64,000 nt of DNA from Pseudoalteromonas haloplanktis ATCC 14393 (GCF_000238355.1 NZ_AHCA01000003.1:62001-126000); one strand, 5' to 3'; counted from the first letter of the stretch, positions 1 to 8,554 are shown. The notes: generated from the sequence alone by a model not told the origin. Translations and numbers: made by a program.

Positions 1-710
1 CTTGGGTGGTTGATCCAGGCCAAGCAGAGCCCGTACTAAAATATTTAGCTCAGGCAGGCTTAACGCTTGAGGGAATTTTAATTACTCACCATCATTACGA
101 CCATACTGATGGCGTGAATAGTTTACGAGAGGAATTTGCCGACATTGAAGTCTACGGGCCTGTTAATAGTCCATTTAAAGGGATCACCAAAACACTCACT
201 GAAGGTGATGTGATCACTGTCCTTGATACTGAGTTTACAGTTATCACCACCCCAGGGCATACCTTGGATCATATTTGCTATATCAATCCTGCGCTTGCTT
301 TTACTGGTGATACATTATTTAGTGGAGGCTGTGGGCGCTTATTTGAGGGCACCGCAGAGCAAATGCAGTGCTCTTTTGATAAATTAAAAAGACTACCACT
401 GGCGTGCGAAATTTATTGTACCCATGAATACACGCAAGCAAATTTGGCCTTTGCATTGGCCGTTGAACCTAACAACCGCGATTTAATTGCGTATGCGCAG
501 TGGGTCGATGAGCAACGCAAAAATAATAAAATCACTTTGCCAAGCACGCTCGCGTTAGAATTAAAAATCAACCCTTTTATGCGCAGTGATATAGCAGGGA
601 TCGTGCAACACTTACCCGACCAATATAATTCATTTACAAAAAACACATTACAAAATAATGAACCTTGGCAAAACTTTGCAGGTCTTAGGGCTTGGAAAGA
701 TCATTTTTAG
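1..710 (+). CDS. gloB: Hydroxyacylglutathione hydrolase (glyoxalase II), 5' end cut by window edge
   Basis: This enzyme hydrolyses S-lactoylglutathione to lactate and glutathione, the second step of cytosolic methylglyoxal detoxification. The frame is open from the left edge (codon TGG at 3-5), so roughly the first 16-20 residues lie outside the window. Counting from the GTG at 6, the metallo-beta-lactamase metal motif HHHYDH is at residues 28-33, the GHT histidine at 85, the bridging aspartate of GDTLFSGGCGR at 102 and the CTHEYT histidine at 140, so both metal sites look intact. The C-terminal glyoxalase II substrate-binding region is present and ends in a typical WKDHF. mltD follows on the same strand, as in E. 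coli. The identification is firm; only the start is missing. Confidence 0.96.
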   Translation, partial: WVVDPGQAEPVLKYLAQAGLTLEGILITHHHYDHTDGVNSLREEFADIEVYGPVNSPFKGITKTLTEGDVITVLDTEFTVITTPGHTLDHICYINPALAFTGDTLFSGGCGRLFEGTAEQMQCSFDKLKRLPLACEIYCTHEYTQANLAFALAVEPNNRDLIAYAQWVDEQRKNNKITLPSTLALELKINPFMRSDIAGIVQHLPDQYNSFTKNTLQNNEPWQNFAGLRAWKDHF

Positions 711-721
711 TGTAATAAACC

Positions 722-767
722 TGAACGTTAGACAAACCGTAGGTAAAAAATTATTAACTAACGTTCA
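722..767. repeat. Inverted repeat in the gloB-mltD gap
   Basis: Ten-base arms TGAACGTTAG (722-731) and CTAACGTTCA (758-767) are perfectly complementary around an AT-rich 26-base loop. The repeat lies 12 bases after the gloB stop. It could be a weak terminator or an operator, but no T-tract follows the second arm, so function is uncertain. The rest of the 711-905 gap is AT-rich with no further feature I can name. Confidence 0.4.
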
Positions 768-905
768 AGTTAATAAGTCTAAATATATTATTTAGTTAAC
801 TAATAAATTACAGCATTATTGCATATTTAAAACGGTCATAAAGTGGTAATACGTACTCATTACGGGTAGTATTCGCCGAGTTTTTTACCTGATGTATTGG
901 TATTT

Positions 906-2492
906 ATGAATAAATCTCCTCTCGTTTTAACCTTGGCATTGGTGCTAAGTGGTTGTCAAACATTGACATCAACACAATCCGACGACGCAATAGCCAATCA
1001 AGCCCGCCAATCGCAGCTTGAAGGTGCAAGCCCTAGCGAAATCAGTGAAGCACTGATGATCAATGCGCAATACTTGCAAGTGAATGAAGTAGATGAAGCA
1101 CCACCAGTTTTTGATGATGTATGGGAGCGCATTCGTTACCAATTATCAATTGATGTGCCACAAAATCGCCCTGTGGTTGCTGAGCGTAATTATTATGCAA
1201 AGCACCAAGCTTACTTAGATCGCATTTCAAAACGTGCTGAGCCTTACCTACATTTTATTGTAGAAGAGGTTGAAAAGCGTAATATGCCGATTGAGATTGC
1301 ACTACTTCCGATTGTAGAAAGTGCCTTTGATCCATTTGGCTATTCAAATCGCAGTGCATCGGGTATTTGGCAATTTATGCCGCAAACTGGTGAGCGTTTT
1401 GATTTAAAGCAAAACTGGTGGTACGACGGTCGTCGCGACATTGTGCAATCAACCCGTGCCGCATTAGATTACTTATCTTATTTACATAAAACCTTAGATG
1501 GTGATTGGCTTAACGCGATTGCTGCTTATAACTCAGGTGAAGGTCGTTTATTACGAGCGATAAAAAAGAATCGCAAAAAACATTTACCAACCGATTTTTG
1601 GTCGCTTGATTTGCCAAGCGAAACCACCGCCTATGTACCTAGATTACTCGCTCTGTCCGATCTATTGAATCGCGCCGATGAATTTGGCTTAACATGGAAC
1701 CCAATTATCAATGCACAAGTTGTCGAAGCCGTTGATATTGGTTCACAAATTGATCTGGCATTAGCAGCTCAAATGGCAGATATCAGCTTGACTGAACTTT
1801 ACCGTTTAAACCCAGGCTTTAATCGCTGGGCAACCGATCCAAATGGGCCACATTTTTTATTATTACCGGTAGATAAAGTTGAGCAATTTCAAAGTACGCT
1901 TGCAAAAACAGCGCTTAAAGATCGCCTTCGTTGGCAACAATATATTGTTGCCAACGGCGATAGCTTATCGGTAATAGCGAAAAAGTTTGCCACCAGTACC
2001 AGTGCAATTAAATCTCTCAACAAACTAAAGTCAAATACCATACGTGTTGGCCAACAATTGTTAGTACCATTGAGTGATGGTGCAATTAATAGCGAACACT
2101 TACCTGAGCAAGTCCGTCTAGCGGCGAACAAAAACAGCCAAAAAAAGCTCTCTCACACGGTGAAAAGCGGTGATACCTTATGGGATATTAGCCGAGAGTA
2201 TGACGTGACCATTAATGAACTGGCAAAATGGAACAAACTTAAAAAGAACAGTGTATTACGCTTAGGACAAAAGTTAACGGTTTATAAAACAGCAAGCAAT
2301 CCACAAACCGCTTTGATCAGCAGCAACCGTACAATCACTTATAAAGTACGTCGTGGTGACTCGCTCGCACGCATTGCCGATAAATTTAACTTAAGCGTTA
2401 ACGATATTATTAAGTGGAATAACCTCGCAGGTCAAAAGTACTTACAGCCTGGGCAAAAGTTAAAACTTAAAGTCGATGTAAAAAGCACCTAA
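906..2492 (+). CDS. mltD: Membrane-bound lytic murein transglycosylase D
   Basis: This outer-membrane lipoprotein cleaves peptidoglycan between MurNAc and GlcNAc, leaving 1,6-anhydro ends. I chose the ATG at 906 (528 aa) over an in-frame TTG at 897 because it places a compact lipoprotein signal directly at the N-terminus, with lipobox LSGC and the lipidated Cys at residue 17. The SLT (GH23) domain follows, with the catalytic Glu near residue 138 in PIVESAFDP and the family motifs SGIWQFMPQTG and AAYNSGEGR. Three LysM repeats occupy roughly residues 346-388, 415-459 and 477-524. E. coli MltD has fewer LysM copies, and three or more is common in marine relatives. It lies next to gloB as in E. 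coli. A strong bidirectional terminator follows. Confidence 0.95.
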   Translation: MNKSPLVLTLALVLSGCQTLTSTQSDDAIANQARQSQLEGASPSEISEALMINAQYLQVNEVDEAPPVFDDVWERIRYQLSIDVPQNRPVVAERNYYAKHQAYLDRISKRAEPYLHFIVEEVEKRNMPIEIALLPIVESAFDPFGYSNRSASGIWQFMPQTGERFDLKQNWWYDGRRDIVQSTRAALDYLSYLHKTLDGDWLNAIAAYNSGEGRLLRAIKKNRKKHLPTDFWSLDLPSETTAYVPRLLALSDLLNRADEFGLTWNPIINAQVVEAVDIGSQIDLALAAQMADISLTELYRLNPGFNRWATDPNGPHFLLLPVDKVEQFQSTLAKTALKDRLRWQQYIVANGDSLSVIAKKFATSTSAIKSLNKLKSNTIRVGQQLLVPLSDGAINSEHLPEQVRLAANKNSQKKLSHTVKSGDTLWDISREYDVTINELAKWNKLKKNSVLRLGQKLTVYKTASNPQTALISSNRTITYKVRRGDSLARIADKFNLSVNDIIKWNNLAGQKYLQPGQKLKLKVDVKST

Positions 2493-2510
2493 GTACAAAT
2501 AATACAAGCA

Positions 2511-2540
2511 ATAAAAAAGAGCGTATACGCTCTTTTTTAT
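2511..2540. terminator. Bidirectional terminator between mltD and yqcA
   Basis: The palindrome AAGAGCGTATACGCTCTT is flanked by an A-run on the left and a T-run on the right, so it can stop the converging mltD (plus) and yqcA (minus) transcripts. Confidence 0.85.
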
Positions 2541-2545
2541 TGTCC

Positions 2546-2995
2546 TTATTCTGGAATTTTAGTAAGCCACTGCTTTAACCATGGTTCTGTCACAGGCCAA
2601 GGCTCAAAGTCTTCACATGCATCAATCTCTAAACGATGGCCCACAGGCTTTGCCTGTAAATCCCGAAATAACTCGTCAAAACTGCGCCCTGCACCACAAA
2701 AGGTATCGCCATAACTACGATCACCCATAGCTATAATCCCGTAAGGCTTACCTGTCAACATAGGAAATTGACTATTAAGCTGGGCATATAACGGTGCTAA
2801 ATTATCAGGAATATCGCCCTGCCCCGTTGTAGAGGTGATCACTAAAATATGACTGGCCGACTTTATATCGTCAAGAGTTGGCGAGCTTATCAGCTTAGCT
2901 TGATGCTCAGAGTGCTCAATCGTGTCAATAACCTCGTCACTTAAACGCTCAGCACCGCCATAGACACTGCCTACAAATATACTAATAGTTGCCAT
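2546..2995 (-). CDS. yqcA: Flavodoxin-like protein (MioC/YqcA family)
   Basis: A 149-aa FMN-binding electron carrier of the short-chain flavodoxin/MioC type. The N-terminal FVGSVYGGAE is the phosphate loop. STTGQGDIPDN and MGDRSYGDTFCGAG match the two isoalloxazine-flanking loops. The reading frame extends further upstream, but the ATG at 2995 is preferred. It follows an AAGGA ribosome site and overlaps the truC stop by one base (TAATG), indicating translational coupling. The operon yqcC-truC-yqcA is the E. coli order. The redox partner is unknown; a link with TruC is suggested only by position. Confidence 0.88.
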   Translation of the reverse strand: MATISIFVGSVYGGAERLSDEVIDTIEHSEHQAKLISSPTLDDIKSASHILVITSTTGQGDIPDNLAPLYAQLNSQFPMLTGKPYGIIAMGDRSYGDTFCGAGRSFDELFRDLQAKPVGHRLEIDACEDFEPWPVTEPWLKQWLTKIPE

Positions 2996-3759
2996 TAATA
3001 ATCCTTTTCTGTATTTGGCCAGCCAAGTTGTTGGCAAATAGCGAGCATTGCTTCACCTAGTGGCGCTTTAATATTGATCGATTGCTGCGTATAAGGGTGC
3101 ACAAAATTAAGTTCAGTTGCAAATAACATTAATCGGCGCAGTGCAAAGTGCTCTCTAAAAAACTGGTTATGTTGATTATCACCATGATTTACATCACCAA
3201 TTATAGGCAGTGATAAATGTTTTAAGTGCCTACGAATTTGATGTTTACGCCCTGTTTTAGGAAAACACTCCACCAACGAATATCGCACTGTTGGGTACTT
3301 TCCAATTGGGATAGCTAAGGTAGCTTGATGCAAACAGTTAAACTGAGTTTGTGCCTCTTGTGCAGCTTTATTTTGATCAGCAAACTTATCTGCAATTTTA
3401 TCCAGCTCTTCTTTAAGTGGCTTATCTAAAAATACCGACTCAGGTGCAAAACCACGTACAAGTGCCAAATAACGTTTAGAAATTTGGTTATCGATAAATA
3501 ACTGATTAATATCCCGCGCAGCTTCTGAACTTAGTGCAAACAGTAATACACCTGAGGTAGGTCTATCTAAACGGTGCACAGGAAACACATGCTGACCTAT
3601 TTGATCACGCAACATTTGCATCGCAAATTGTGTTTCGTGCTTATCTAAAAATGAGCGGTGTACAAGTAAACCGGAAGGCTTATTAATCGCTATATAGTTT
3701 TCATCGCGATACAAAATATCAAGCTCACCAAACTCAATTGGTTCAGGGCGTTCATTCAT
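2995..3759 (-). CDS. truC: tRNA pseudouridine(65) synthase TruC
   Basis: TruC isomerises uridine 65 in the T-stem of some tRNAs. This RluA-family protein (254 aa from the chosen start) has the signature HRLDRPTSGVLLFA, with the catalytic Asp at residue 65, an early INKPSGLLVHRS and the C-terminal RKHQIRRHLKH. The start ATG (3757-3759) overlaps the yqcC stop by eight bases, which favours it over a start six codons upstream. The gene is the middle member of yqcC-truC-yqcA, with overlaps at both ends, so the three are almost certainly one transcript. Confidence 0.93.
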   Translation of the reverse strand: MNERPEPIEFGELDILYRDENYIAINKPSGLLVHRSFLDKHETQFAMQMLRDQIGQHVFPVHRLDRPTSGVLLFALSSEAARDINQLFIDNQISKRYLALVRGFAPESVFLDKPLKEELDKIADKFADQNKAAQEAQTQFNCLHQATLAIPIGKYPTVRYSLVECFPKTGRKHQIRRHLKHLSLPIIGDVNHGDNQHNQFFREHFALRRLMLFATELNFVHPYTQQSINIKAPLGEAMLAICQQLGWPNTEKDY

Positions 3760-4078
3760 CTGATTGTCCAAATACACTGTCTAATTCTTGCAATAGTTTT
3801 ATCACGTGTGCTCCACCCTCTTTATTTGCAAACATTAGTTCAGCCATTGGCGCAATTGCAAAATTACTTGGTAGAGGTAGCTTATGCGTAACCAGTGCAT
3901 CCATTTTCTCAATAAATACGAATTGCAGCCATTGCTCAAACGCCATTGTGTCGTGACAAAACGGCATTGTTGAGTTTAATGCTTGTGCATCTATAGGCTG
4001 TTCTTGCCAGAGCTGATGTTGTCGTAATAAGACTTCAAGTTGCGTTAGATACGCTTGTAACTGTTGGTACATAACCAC
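3752..4078 (-). CDS. yqcC: YqcC family protein (DUF446)
   Basis: A 108-aa small helical cytosolic protein of unknown function. The family hallmarks are visible: an N-terminal glutamine-rich helix, then PFCHDTMAFEQWLQFVFI and a closing stretch ending LDSVFGQ. It is the first gene of the minus-strand yqcC-truC-yqcA operon and is divergent from the DUF3549 gene, with about 100 bases between them. Its conserved position suggests a role near TruC, but nothing in the sequence proves it. Confidence 0.88.
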   Translation of the reverse strand: MVMYQQLQAYLTQLEVLLRQHQLWQEQPIDAQALNSTMPFCHDTMAFEQWLQFVFIEKMDALVTHKLPLPSNFAIAPMAELMFANKEGGAHVIKLLQELDSVFGQSDE

Positions 4079-4134
4079 CTGCTGTTATAAATATTGACTA
4101 ATTATACCCTGTTCCCTCATTGCCTGCTATGGCG

Positions 4135-4140
4135 TATAAT
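4135..4140 (+). promoter_or_regulatory. Probable -10 box for the DUF3549 gene
   Basis: A consensus TATAAT lies 36 bases before the DUF3549 ATG in the divergent gap with yqcC. The -35 region is poor, so this rests on the -10 hexamer alone. Confidence 0.4.
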
Positions 4141-4175
4141 TTACCGAATTTTGCAGTAAAAACCAGTGGATCACT

Positions 4176-5204
4176 ATGACCGAGCAAATCGCAACTTTAG
4201 GGCAACTACTTGATAACGCAGGCACCACATGGCGCGCGTTTGATATTGGCAGACACATAACTAAGCTAGATAAAAAGCAGTTCTTAGCGATAGAGCAAGC
4301 CCAAATACCTTATCCTTTTCCACTGGCAGGCCATGCATGGTTAGCAATTCAATTTTGGGATAGCAAAGCCAGTAGTGAGCCATTTGTTTGGTTCTTAAAA
4401 TTTCCGGTTGATGAGCAAAGTAAGTTAGTTTGCGCAAGCCGTGACCATTTTGCCAATATGGTCATTGAAGCCATTGGTAATGATTTAACCGGCAGCCAAG
4501 CTGATGGTAAGCTTGATAATAACCCTTACGTATTTACACCTAATGCCAATAAATTAGCCGCTTTTAATGCACAATTAAAAGTGCTGTTAAAACAACCAGC
4601 TTCACAATATTACGAATACAGCCAATTATATTTTAGTGGCAAACTCGGATTTGATAACTGGCAAAGTGTTGCAGTACAAGGCATTGCTGATTTTGCCGTG
4701 CGCTTAGATGATGATAAAAACCTAGCTGCGTTACAAAATGCTTGGCCGCAACTACCAGCAGAGGTACTACAACCATTAAGCGCCATGCTTGAACATGTTG
4801 AAATCCCCCCCGTGTTAAGCGAGCTACTATTAAGTTACGCGAAACAAGCCATTGCGCAAAAAGATACATTAGCGCTGTGCTGTGCCTTACGAGCAATGTC
4901 AAAAGCGCAAGCGCAACCATTGACCGCTCAACTCGTAGATGCACTTTTGCAATCAGACCTAGCCACCGATGCAGATGTGCTGCAAACAATCGCAGGCCGA
5001 TGTTTTAACTTACTCTGCGATCCTGAGCGGTTACATATTTTTATGGATAACTGCGCCCACCAGCAACAAATTGCAGAACTTTTCCCAAGTATTTTCGCAG
5101 ATCTAGTTGCAATACCCAGTATTCGCCCGCACTTACTAGGTCTACTACGTAAAGAAAATCGCAGCGAAACCCTCGCCCGCGCAATTGGAAGGTTATTCTC
5201 GTAA
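4176..5204 (+). CDS. DUF3549 family protein
   Basis: A 342-aa soluble protein without a signal peptide. It resembles the DUF3549 family found in Vibrio, Shewanella and Pseudoalteromonas next to truC/yqcC. The N-terminal third (LGQLLDNAGTTWRAFDIGR, then HAWLAIQFWD and FVWFLKFPVDE) is the recognisable part. The C-terminal half is alpha-helical and repeat-like (many Leu/Ala/Gln helices, HEAT-like in appearance), ending in ARAIGRLFS. Its stop is immediately followed by the ATG of the DUF3301 gene, so the two are co-translated. Function is unknown. Confidence 0.8.
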   Translation: MTEQIATLGQLLDNAGTTWRAFDIGRHITKLDKKQFLAIEQAQIPYPFPLAGHAWLAIQFWDSKASSEPFVWFLKFPVDEQSKLVCASRDHFANMVIEAIGNDLTGSQADGKLDNNPYVFTPNANKLAAFNAQLKVLLKQPASQYYEYSQLYFSGKLGFDNWQSVAVQGIADFAVRLDDDKNLAALQNAWPQLPAEVLQPLSAMLEHVEIPPVLSELLLSYAKQAIAQKDTLALCCALRAMSKAQAQPLTAQLVDALLQSDLATDADVLQTIAGRCFNLLCDPERLHIFMDNCAHQQQIAELFPSIFADLVAIPSIRPHLLGLLRKENRSETLARAIGRLFS

Positions 5205-5504
5205 ATGGCAAGTTTGTGGACATTCATTATCATTGGTGCGGTTATTTATCTATTTTGGCTTAATCGTAAAGTAGCTGAAGCCGCGAACGCTCACGCCAAA
5301 CGACAAAGTGAGCAACTGCAAGTACAGTTAATGAGTGTTGCCTGTATTAAACGCCGCTTTGGCTTGTTAAAAAGCGGCAAACCAGGAATTAAGAGCGAGT
5401 TTATTTTTGAATTTTCCAGTGATGGTGAAAGTGTCTACCAAGGCGTACTCTTGATGGAAAATGAAATGCTAAAAAGCGTAATTGTGCCGCCGCATAAGAT
5501 CTAG
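5205..5504 (+). CDS. DUF3301 domain small membrane protein
   Basis: A 99-aa protein with one N-terminal transmembrane helix (about residues 4-20, WTFIIIGAVIYLFWL), then a short amphipathic segment and a cytoplasmic domain with the family-like pattern IKRRFGLLKSGKPGIKSEFIFEFSSDGESVYQG. It begins at the base after the DUF3549 stop, so it is the second gene of that pair. No biochemical role is known. The pair recurs in related genomes, which suggests a shared envelope-associated job. Confidence 0.78.
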   Translation: MASLWTFIIIGAVIYLFWLNRKVAEAANAHAKRQSEQLQVQLMSVACIKRRFGLLKSGKPGIKSEFIFEFSSDGESVYQGVLLMENEMLKSVIVPPHKI

Positions 5505-5540
5505 TTAGAAAGTTAGAAATAGCTTTGCGAGAGGCTGTTA

Positions 5541-5700
5541 TACCAATCGTGTTAAGTTACTGACCATTTATAGCGACAGATAAATGACGTGATAACAAGG
5601 CATAAATTTTGACATGTAGTTGTTCTACATGAAAAATTTATAACGCAGTTAGCGCTTTATTTAGCTCGCTAGAATGGTTAAATATTTAAGTCGATTGGTA
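5541..5700. repeat. MITE-like palindromic repeat, copy A (160 bp)
   Basis: The element begins TACCAATCG and ends with the exact complement CGATTGGTA. It is closely matched, in the opposite orientation, by copies at 40410-40499 and 56215-56421. The centre is a hairpin tip (CATGTA...TACATG). There is no open reading frame inside. It lies between the DUF3301 gene and the csrB terminator. It is probably a non-autonomous mobile or extragenic palindromic element; no matching transposase is in the window. Confidence 0.75.
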
Positions 5701-5714
5701 TTATATGTCAACTT

Positions 5715-5745
5715 AAAAAACTAAGGCGTAACATATAGTTACGCC
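5715..5745 (-). terminator. csrB rho-independent terminator
   Basis: A perfect eight-pair stem (5725-5732 with 5738-5745) around a five-base loop is followed on the minus strand by TTAGTTTTTT. It marks the 3' end of the CsrB-like RNA. Confidence 0.9.
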
Positions 5746-6115
5746 CCAATCTGACTTCATCCATAATAAGGCATCCATACCTATGCCGAAGCACCCATTT
5801 TTATCTTTCCCCTGAACGGGTATATATCCAAATACACCCTCACATTGCATCTATGCAATATCCTACACGTCCTAGTGTTATCCTCTTGCCAGCTTGGCCG
5901 TCCTACGGTTCCAACCGCTCCTATTACTTCCTGTAATATAATCCTTTAGGTTATCCTTATCATTAGCTCCGCTAATGTGCCGCATCCTGGCGGTGTCCTT
6001 GTTCGTCCTTGCGTCCATGTAAATTGTCCATTGGCTTCCTGCTAAGCTTCATGCTTAATTGCCATAATCCATTTCCTTGGCAGCAGCTCATTCATTGAGT
6101 CTGTGTCGTCTTGAC
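5715..6115 (-). ncRNA. csrB: CsrB-family CsrA-sequestering small RNA
   Basis: Read on the minus strand, this roughly 400-nt region has about 22 GGA triplets, nearly all in single-stranded loops or between short hairpins. Examples are CCGCCAGGATGCGG, TTACAGGAAGTAA and ACACTAGGACGTGT, plus stem CATTAGC-GGA-GCTAATG. This is the architecture of E. coli CsrB, which titrates the translational regulator CsrA. A perfect terminator ends it (GGCGTAAC/GTTACGCC, then a T-run). A -10-like TAAACT at 6123-6128 puts the start near 6115. A GacA/UvrY box lies about 170 bases upstream. Position between yqcC and syd matches E. coli csrB. The short minus-strand reading frame here is incidental. The exact 5' end is inferred. 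Confidence 0.9.
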
Positions 6116-6273
6116 AAAGTAAAGTTTAAAGCAAAGTAGCCATAGCGGTAGTTGTAAATAACAATAATTTTCATGTCATAATTTTGAAAAAATAACATAC
6201 CCGATAAAAAACAATGAGTTAAACATTTAGGAACACGATTAATGAAAGAATAAACGGCTAAAGCGCACGACAA

Positions 6274-6291
6274 TGTAAGATATCTCTCACA
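6274..6291. promoter_or_regulatory. GacA/UvrY/VarA response-regulator box upstream of csrB
   Basis: On the minus strand the 18-mer reads TGTGAGAGATATCTTACA, which differs by one base from the E. coli UvrY consensus TGTGAGAGATCTCTTACA. It is centred about 170 bases upstream of the inferred csrB start, the distance typical of distal GacA sites on csr/rsm RNA genes. It implies control of this RNA by a BarA/UvrY (GacS/GacA) two-component system. Confidence 0.8.
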
Positions 6292-6328
6292 GTGATATTT
6301 CCAAAACGGCGCTTAGACAGAATCAATG

Positions 6329-6970
6329 TCACTCAGCTGATTTAAACAGCAGTTCACCTTGTACATTATTAAACGTAAGACGTTGTAAAGAGCTAAATCC
6401 CTCGCTGGCAAAAAATGCAGTATGCTTATTTTGGGTAACAAAAACCGCGATTCCTGAAGCTCTCTCATTACTTTGCACTAAATCATTTAAGCCTCGTAAT
6501 AAATAGCGGCCTATACCTTGTCCCTGAAAATGTGGATCAACAGCGATAAATGCTAAAAAGTAATAATTGCCTTGACCGCTGAGCGCATTACGGATTGTTT
6601 GTTCTTTTTCAATCAATTGATTAGTTTGTAAGTAACCTGCACTGAGCATTAATTTTAGGCGCCAATGCCAATAACGCTGGGCTTGTAATTGACTATCTGA
6701 CTCAAACACGCACGCGACTGCTTTTAATCTATCTTGTTTATACAAACCAATTAATGGCTGTTTCTCCTGCCAGAATGTATTGAGCTCTTCACGGATCAAC
6801 GCACGTAATTTCTTTTCGTACGCGGCTATATTCGATTCACTGTAATTAAGTAAGGGCTGTAAGAGCGGATCATCGTGATAGGCTTGGTAAATTAAACTCG
6901 CTGCGATACTGATGTCTTCTGCAGCAATATACTGCACACGCAATGCTTCACTTTCAGTCTCTACGGTCAT
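6329..6970 (-). CDS. GNAT family N-acetyltransferase
   Basis: A 213-aa cytosolic acyltransferase of the GNAT fold. The acetyl-CoA binding motif A is seen as AFIAVDPHFQGQGIGRYLLRGL (about residues 140-161, with the Q/GxGxG/A loop QGQGIG), preceded by a beta-strand AVACVFES. The C-terminal part, FVTQNKHTAFFASEGF, is the usual motif B. A GGACGAG ribosome site precedes the ATG. The substrate cannot be told from sequence. The gene stands alone, between the csrB control region and a divergent DUF2789 gene. Confidence 0.85.
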   Translation of the reverse strand: MTVETESEALRVQYIAAEDISIAASLIYQAYHDDPLLQPLLNYSESNIAAYEKKLRALIREELNTFWQEKQPLIGLYKQDRLKAVACVFESDSQLQAQRYWHWRLKLMLSAGYLQTNQLIEKEQTIRNALSGQGNYYFLAFIAVDPHFQGQGIGRYLLRGLNDLVQSNERASGIAVFVTQNKHTAFFASEGFSSLQRLTFNNVQGELLFKSAE

Positions 6971-7124
6971 GGCTCGTCCTTACTTTTTATTTTGATTTTT
7001 TCTGTCGCTACAGCTATAGGTATATTCCTATCTGGGTTAAAAGGCAAATTCAGCGGGTGTTAAACTCAAACAACCCATCATAAAGTTCTATTACTGTTTC
7101 ACAGTTATCACCAAGGAGCATGAC

Positions 7125-7358
7125 ATGGATACCACTAAACACGACATCAATACACTTTTCAAACAACTGGGCTTGGCAAGTTCAGAAAAAGAAATTGATA
7201 GTTTTATTGCTGCTCATACCTTACCTGATACCACGTTATTGCAAGACGCTCCATTTTGGGATCAAGCACAACGCCATTTTATTGCAGAATCATTAGCAGA
7301 GGATGGTGATTGGAGTGAAGTGATTGATGAACTAGACGTGCGATTACGCCAACAGTAA
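7125..7358 (+). CDS. DUF2789 family small protein
   Basis: A 77-aa acidic, helical protein with a strong AAGGAG ribosome site. The start KHDINTLFKQLGL and the end LAEDGDWSEVIDELDVRLRQ match the DUF2789 pattern common in marine gammaproteobacteria. No signal or membrane segment. Function unknown. It may share a transcript with the next two plus-strand genes. Confidence 0.8.
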   Translation: MDTTKHDINTLFKQLGLASSEKEIDSFIAAHTLPDTTLLQDAPFWDQAQRHFIAESLAEDGDWSEVIDELDVRLRQQ

Positions 7359-7417
7359 AAGTACTTGGCTGTAGCCTGTCACCTGTTATTATACCCAGCG
7401 CAGCACATGTCAGTGCT

Positions 7418-7717
7418 GTGCCTTATTTAAAAGAGTTTAAAAATAGAATGAATGCCGTTGTTTTTGATGCTATCAAAGCCCTTCTTGACGAAGGCAAAAC
7501 CCCTACTGTCGCTTTAACTAAAAGTAAACTAACCCAACCGATCCCATTACCTGTTATTATTGCTGCGGTTAGCCAATATAAAAATAATCCAGATTCAATT
7601 CATAATTTGGCCAAATCAGCCTCGGTTACGGTTGAGGCTGGCAGTGATATAAGTCAGCTTGATCGTATTGAACAAAAACTTGATCACTTACTCGCTTTAC
7701 TCGAAAATAAAAACTAG
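7418..7717 (+). CDS. Hypothetical small protein
   Basis: An up-to-99-aa frame that I do not recognise. The GTG at 7418 has no clear ribosome site; the internal ATG at 7448 follows AAAGAG and would give 89 aa (MNAVVFDAIKALLDEGKTP...), so the true start is uncertain. The visible protein has an N-terminal helical part (FDAIKALLDEGKTPTVALTKSKLTQPIPLPVIIAAVSQYKNNP) that could be a small DNA- or protein-binding helical domain. It also has a C-terminal short coiled-coil (ISQLDRIEQKLDHLLALLENK). It ends ten bases before the DUF2310 gene, supporting co-transcription. Confidence 0.65.
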   Translation: MPYLKEFKNRMNAVVFDAIKALLDEGKTPTVALTKSKLTQPIPLPVIIAAVSQYKNNPDSIHNLAKSASVTVEAGSDISQLDRIEQKLDHLLALLENKN

Positions 7718-7726
7718 AGAACTTAC

Positions 7727-8500
7727 ATGTTTGTTGTTGATTTAACGTTTGATTGTTACCAAGACACGACCCTTGAAAATGCCGAGCAAGCAATAAACCG
7801 CTTAGTGAATGCATTGCGCTTTAACGGCCAAATAATGGGTGAAGAGTTTCCAACTGTATTAAAAGATGGCTACTTCGTAACCCGTGTTATGTGTCCGACT
7901 GATGATGCAATGCACCCTCTTAACAACAGCCCGTTTGTTAAACACAGTATTGATAAACTTCACGATGCCGGATTACTGGCTCCGAAAGTCAAAGTAATTG
8001 GTCAAGATATTCACTCTAATGGCGCTGATCAGTGTCATGAACCTTCGAGTTATATTTTATACACCACTTATGTCCATACATGCAGTCCATTGTACTGTGG
8101 TGATGACTTTTTACCGGTGCCATTATTTCGTATTCCTGCAATAGCGAATGGTGACTATAAAACCTTAATTAAGTGGCAAGAAGATTGGCAGGCATGTGAT
8201 CAAATTCAAATCAATGGGGCCACACGTTGTGAATTTCCTGCTTTAGAGGAAATATCAAAGCTTGATAGCGATCTTTCCCGCCGTGGTAAAGACATTGCCA
8301 AACGAGTGAGCTTTTTAACTAAGAAACCGGTGTATTATTATTTATACCGAGTGGGCGGCAAAGATAAAGCCTCAGAGCTTGAACGTAAATGTCCAAGCTG
8401 CAATGGCGACTGGAAATTAGCTGAATCATGGTTTGGCCTATTTGATTTTCGCTGTGAACCATGTGGCTTAGTGTCGAATGTATCATGGGATTTTCAATAA
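7727..8500 (+). CDS. Zn-ribbon-containing protein, DUF2310 family
   Basis: A 257-aa cytosolic protein recognised as DUF2310. The C-terminus carries a zinc ribbon, CPSCNGDWKL...CEPCG, with four Cys ligands. The middle has further conserved Cys (HTCSPLYCGDDFLPVPLFRIP). The N-terminal region (FVVDLTFDCYQDTTLENAEQAINRLVNALRFNGQI) looks like an alpha-beta domain. Members are annotated only as nucleic-acid-binding-like by their ribbon. It is the last of three closely spaced plus-strand genes. A weak hairpin with arms CTGCGC/GCGCAG follows at about 8521-8545. Confidence 0.8.
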   Translation: MFVVDLTFDCYQDTTLENAEQAINRLVNALRFNGQIMGEEFPTVLKDGYFVTRVMCPTDDAMHPLNNSPFVKHSIDKLHDAGLLAPKVKVIGQDIHSNGADQCHEPSSYILYTTYVHTCSPLYCGDDFLPVPLFRIPAIANGDYKTLIKWQEDWQACDQIQINGATRCEFPALEEISKLDSDLSRRGKDIAKRVSFLTKKPVYYYLYRVGGKDKASELERKCPSCNGDWKLAESWFGLFDFRCEPCGLVSNVSWDFQ

Positions 8501-8554
8501 CAAATCGCTCTAATTAAATGCTGCGCGGGAGCAATTTCAGCGCAGCATAAACGC

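Noticed and set aside
5840..6100. Series of short hairpins on the plus strand resembling an array (CRISPR or integron attC-like).
   Set aside because: Spacing and sequence are irregular and no repeat is conserved; read on the minus strand it is a CsrB-type RNA with GGA loops and a terminator.
6088..6273. 61-aa minus-strand reading frame.
   Set aside because: It overlaps the csrB promoter and 5' part, has no ribosome site and no family resemblance.
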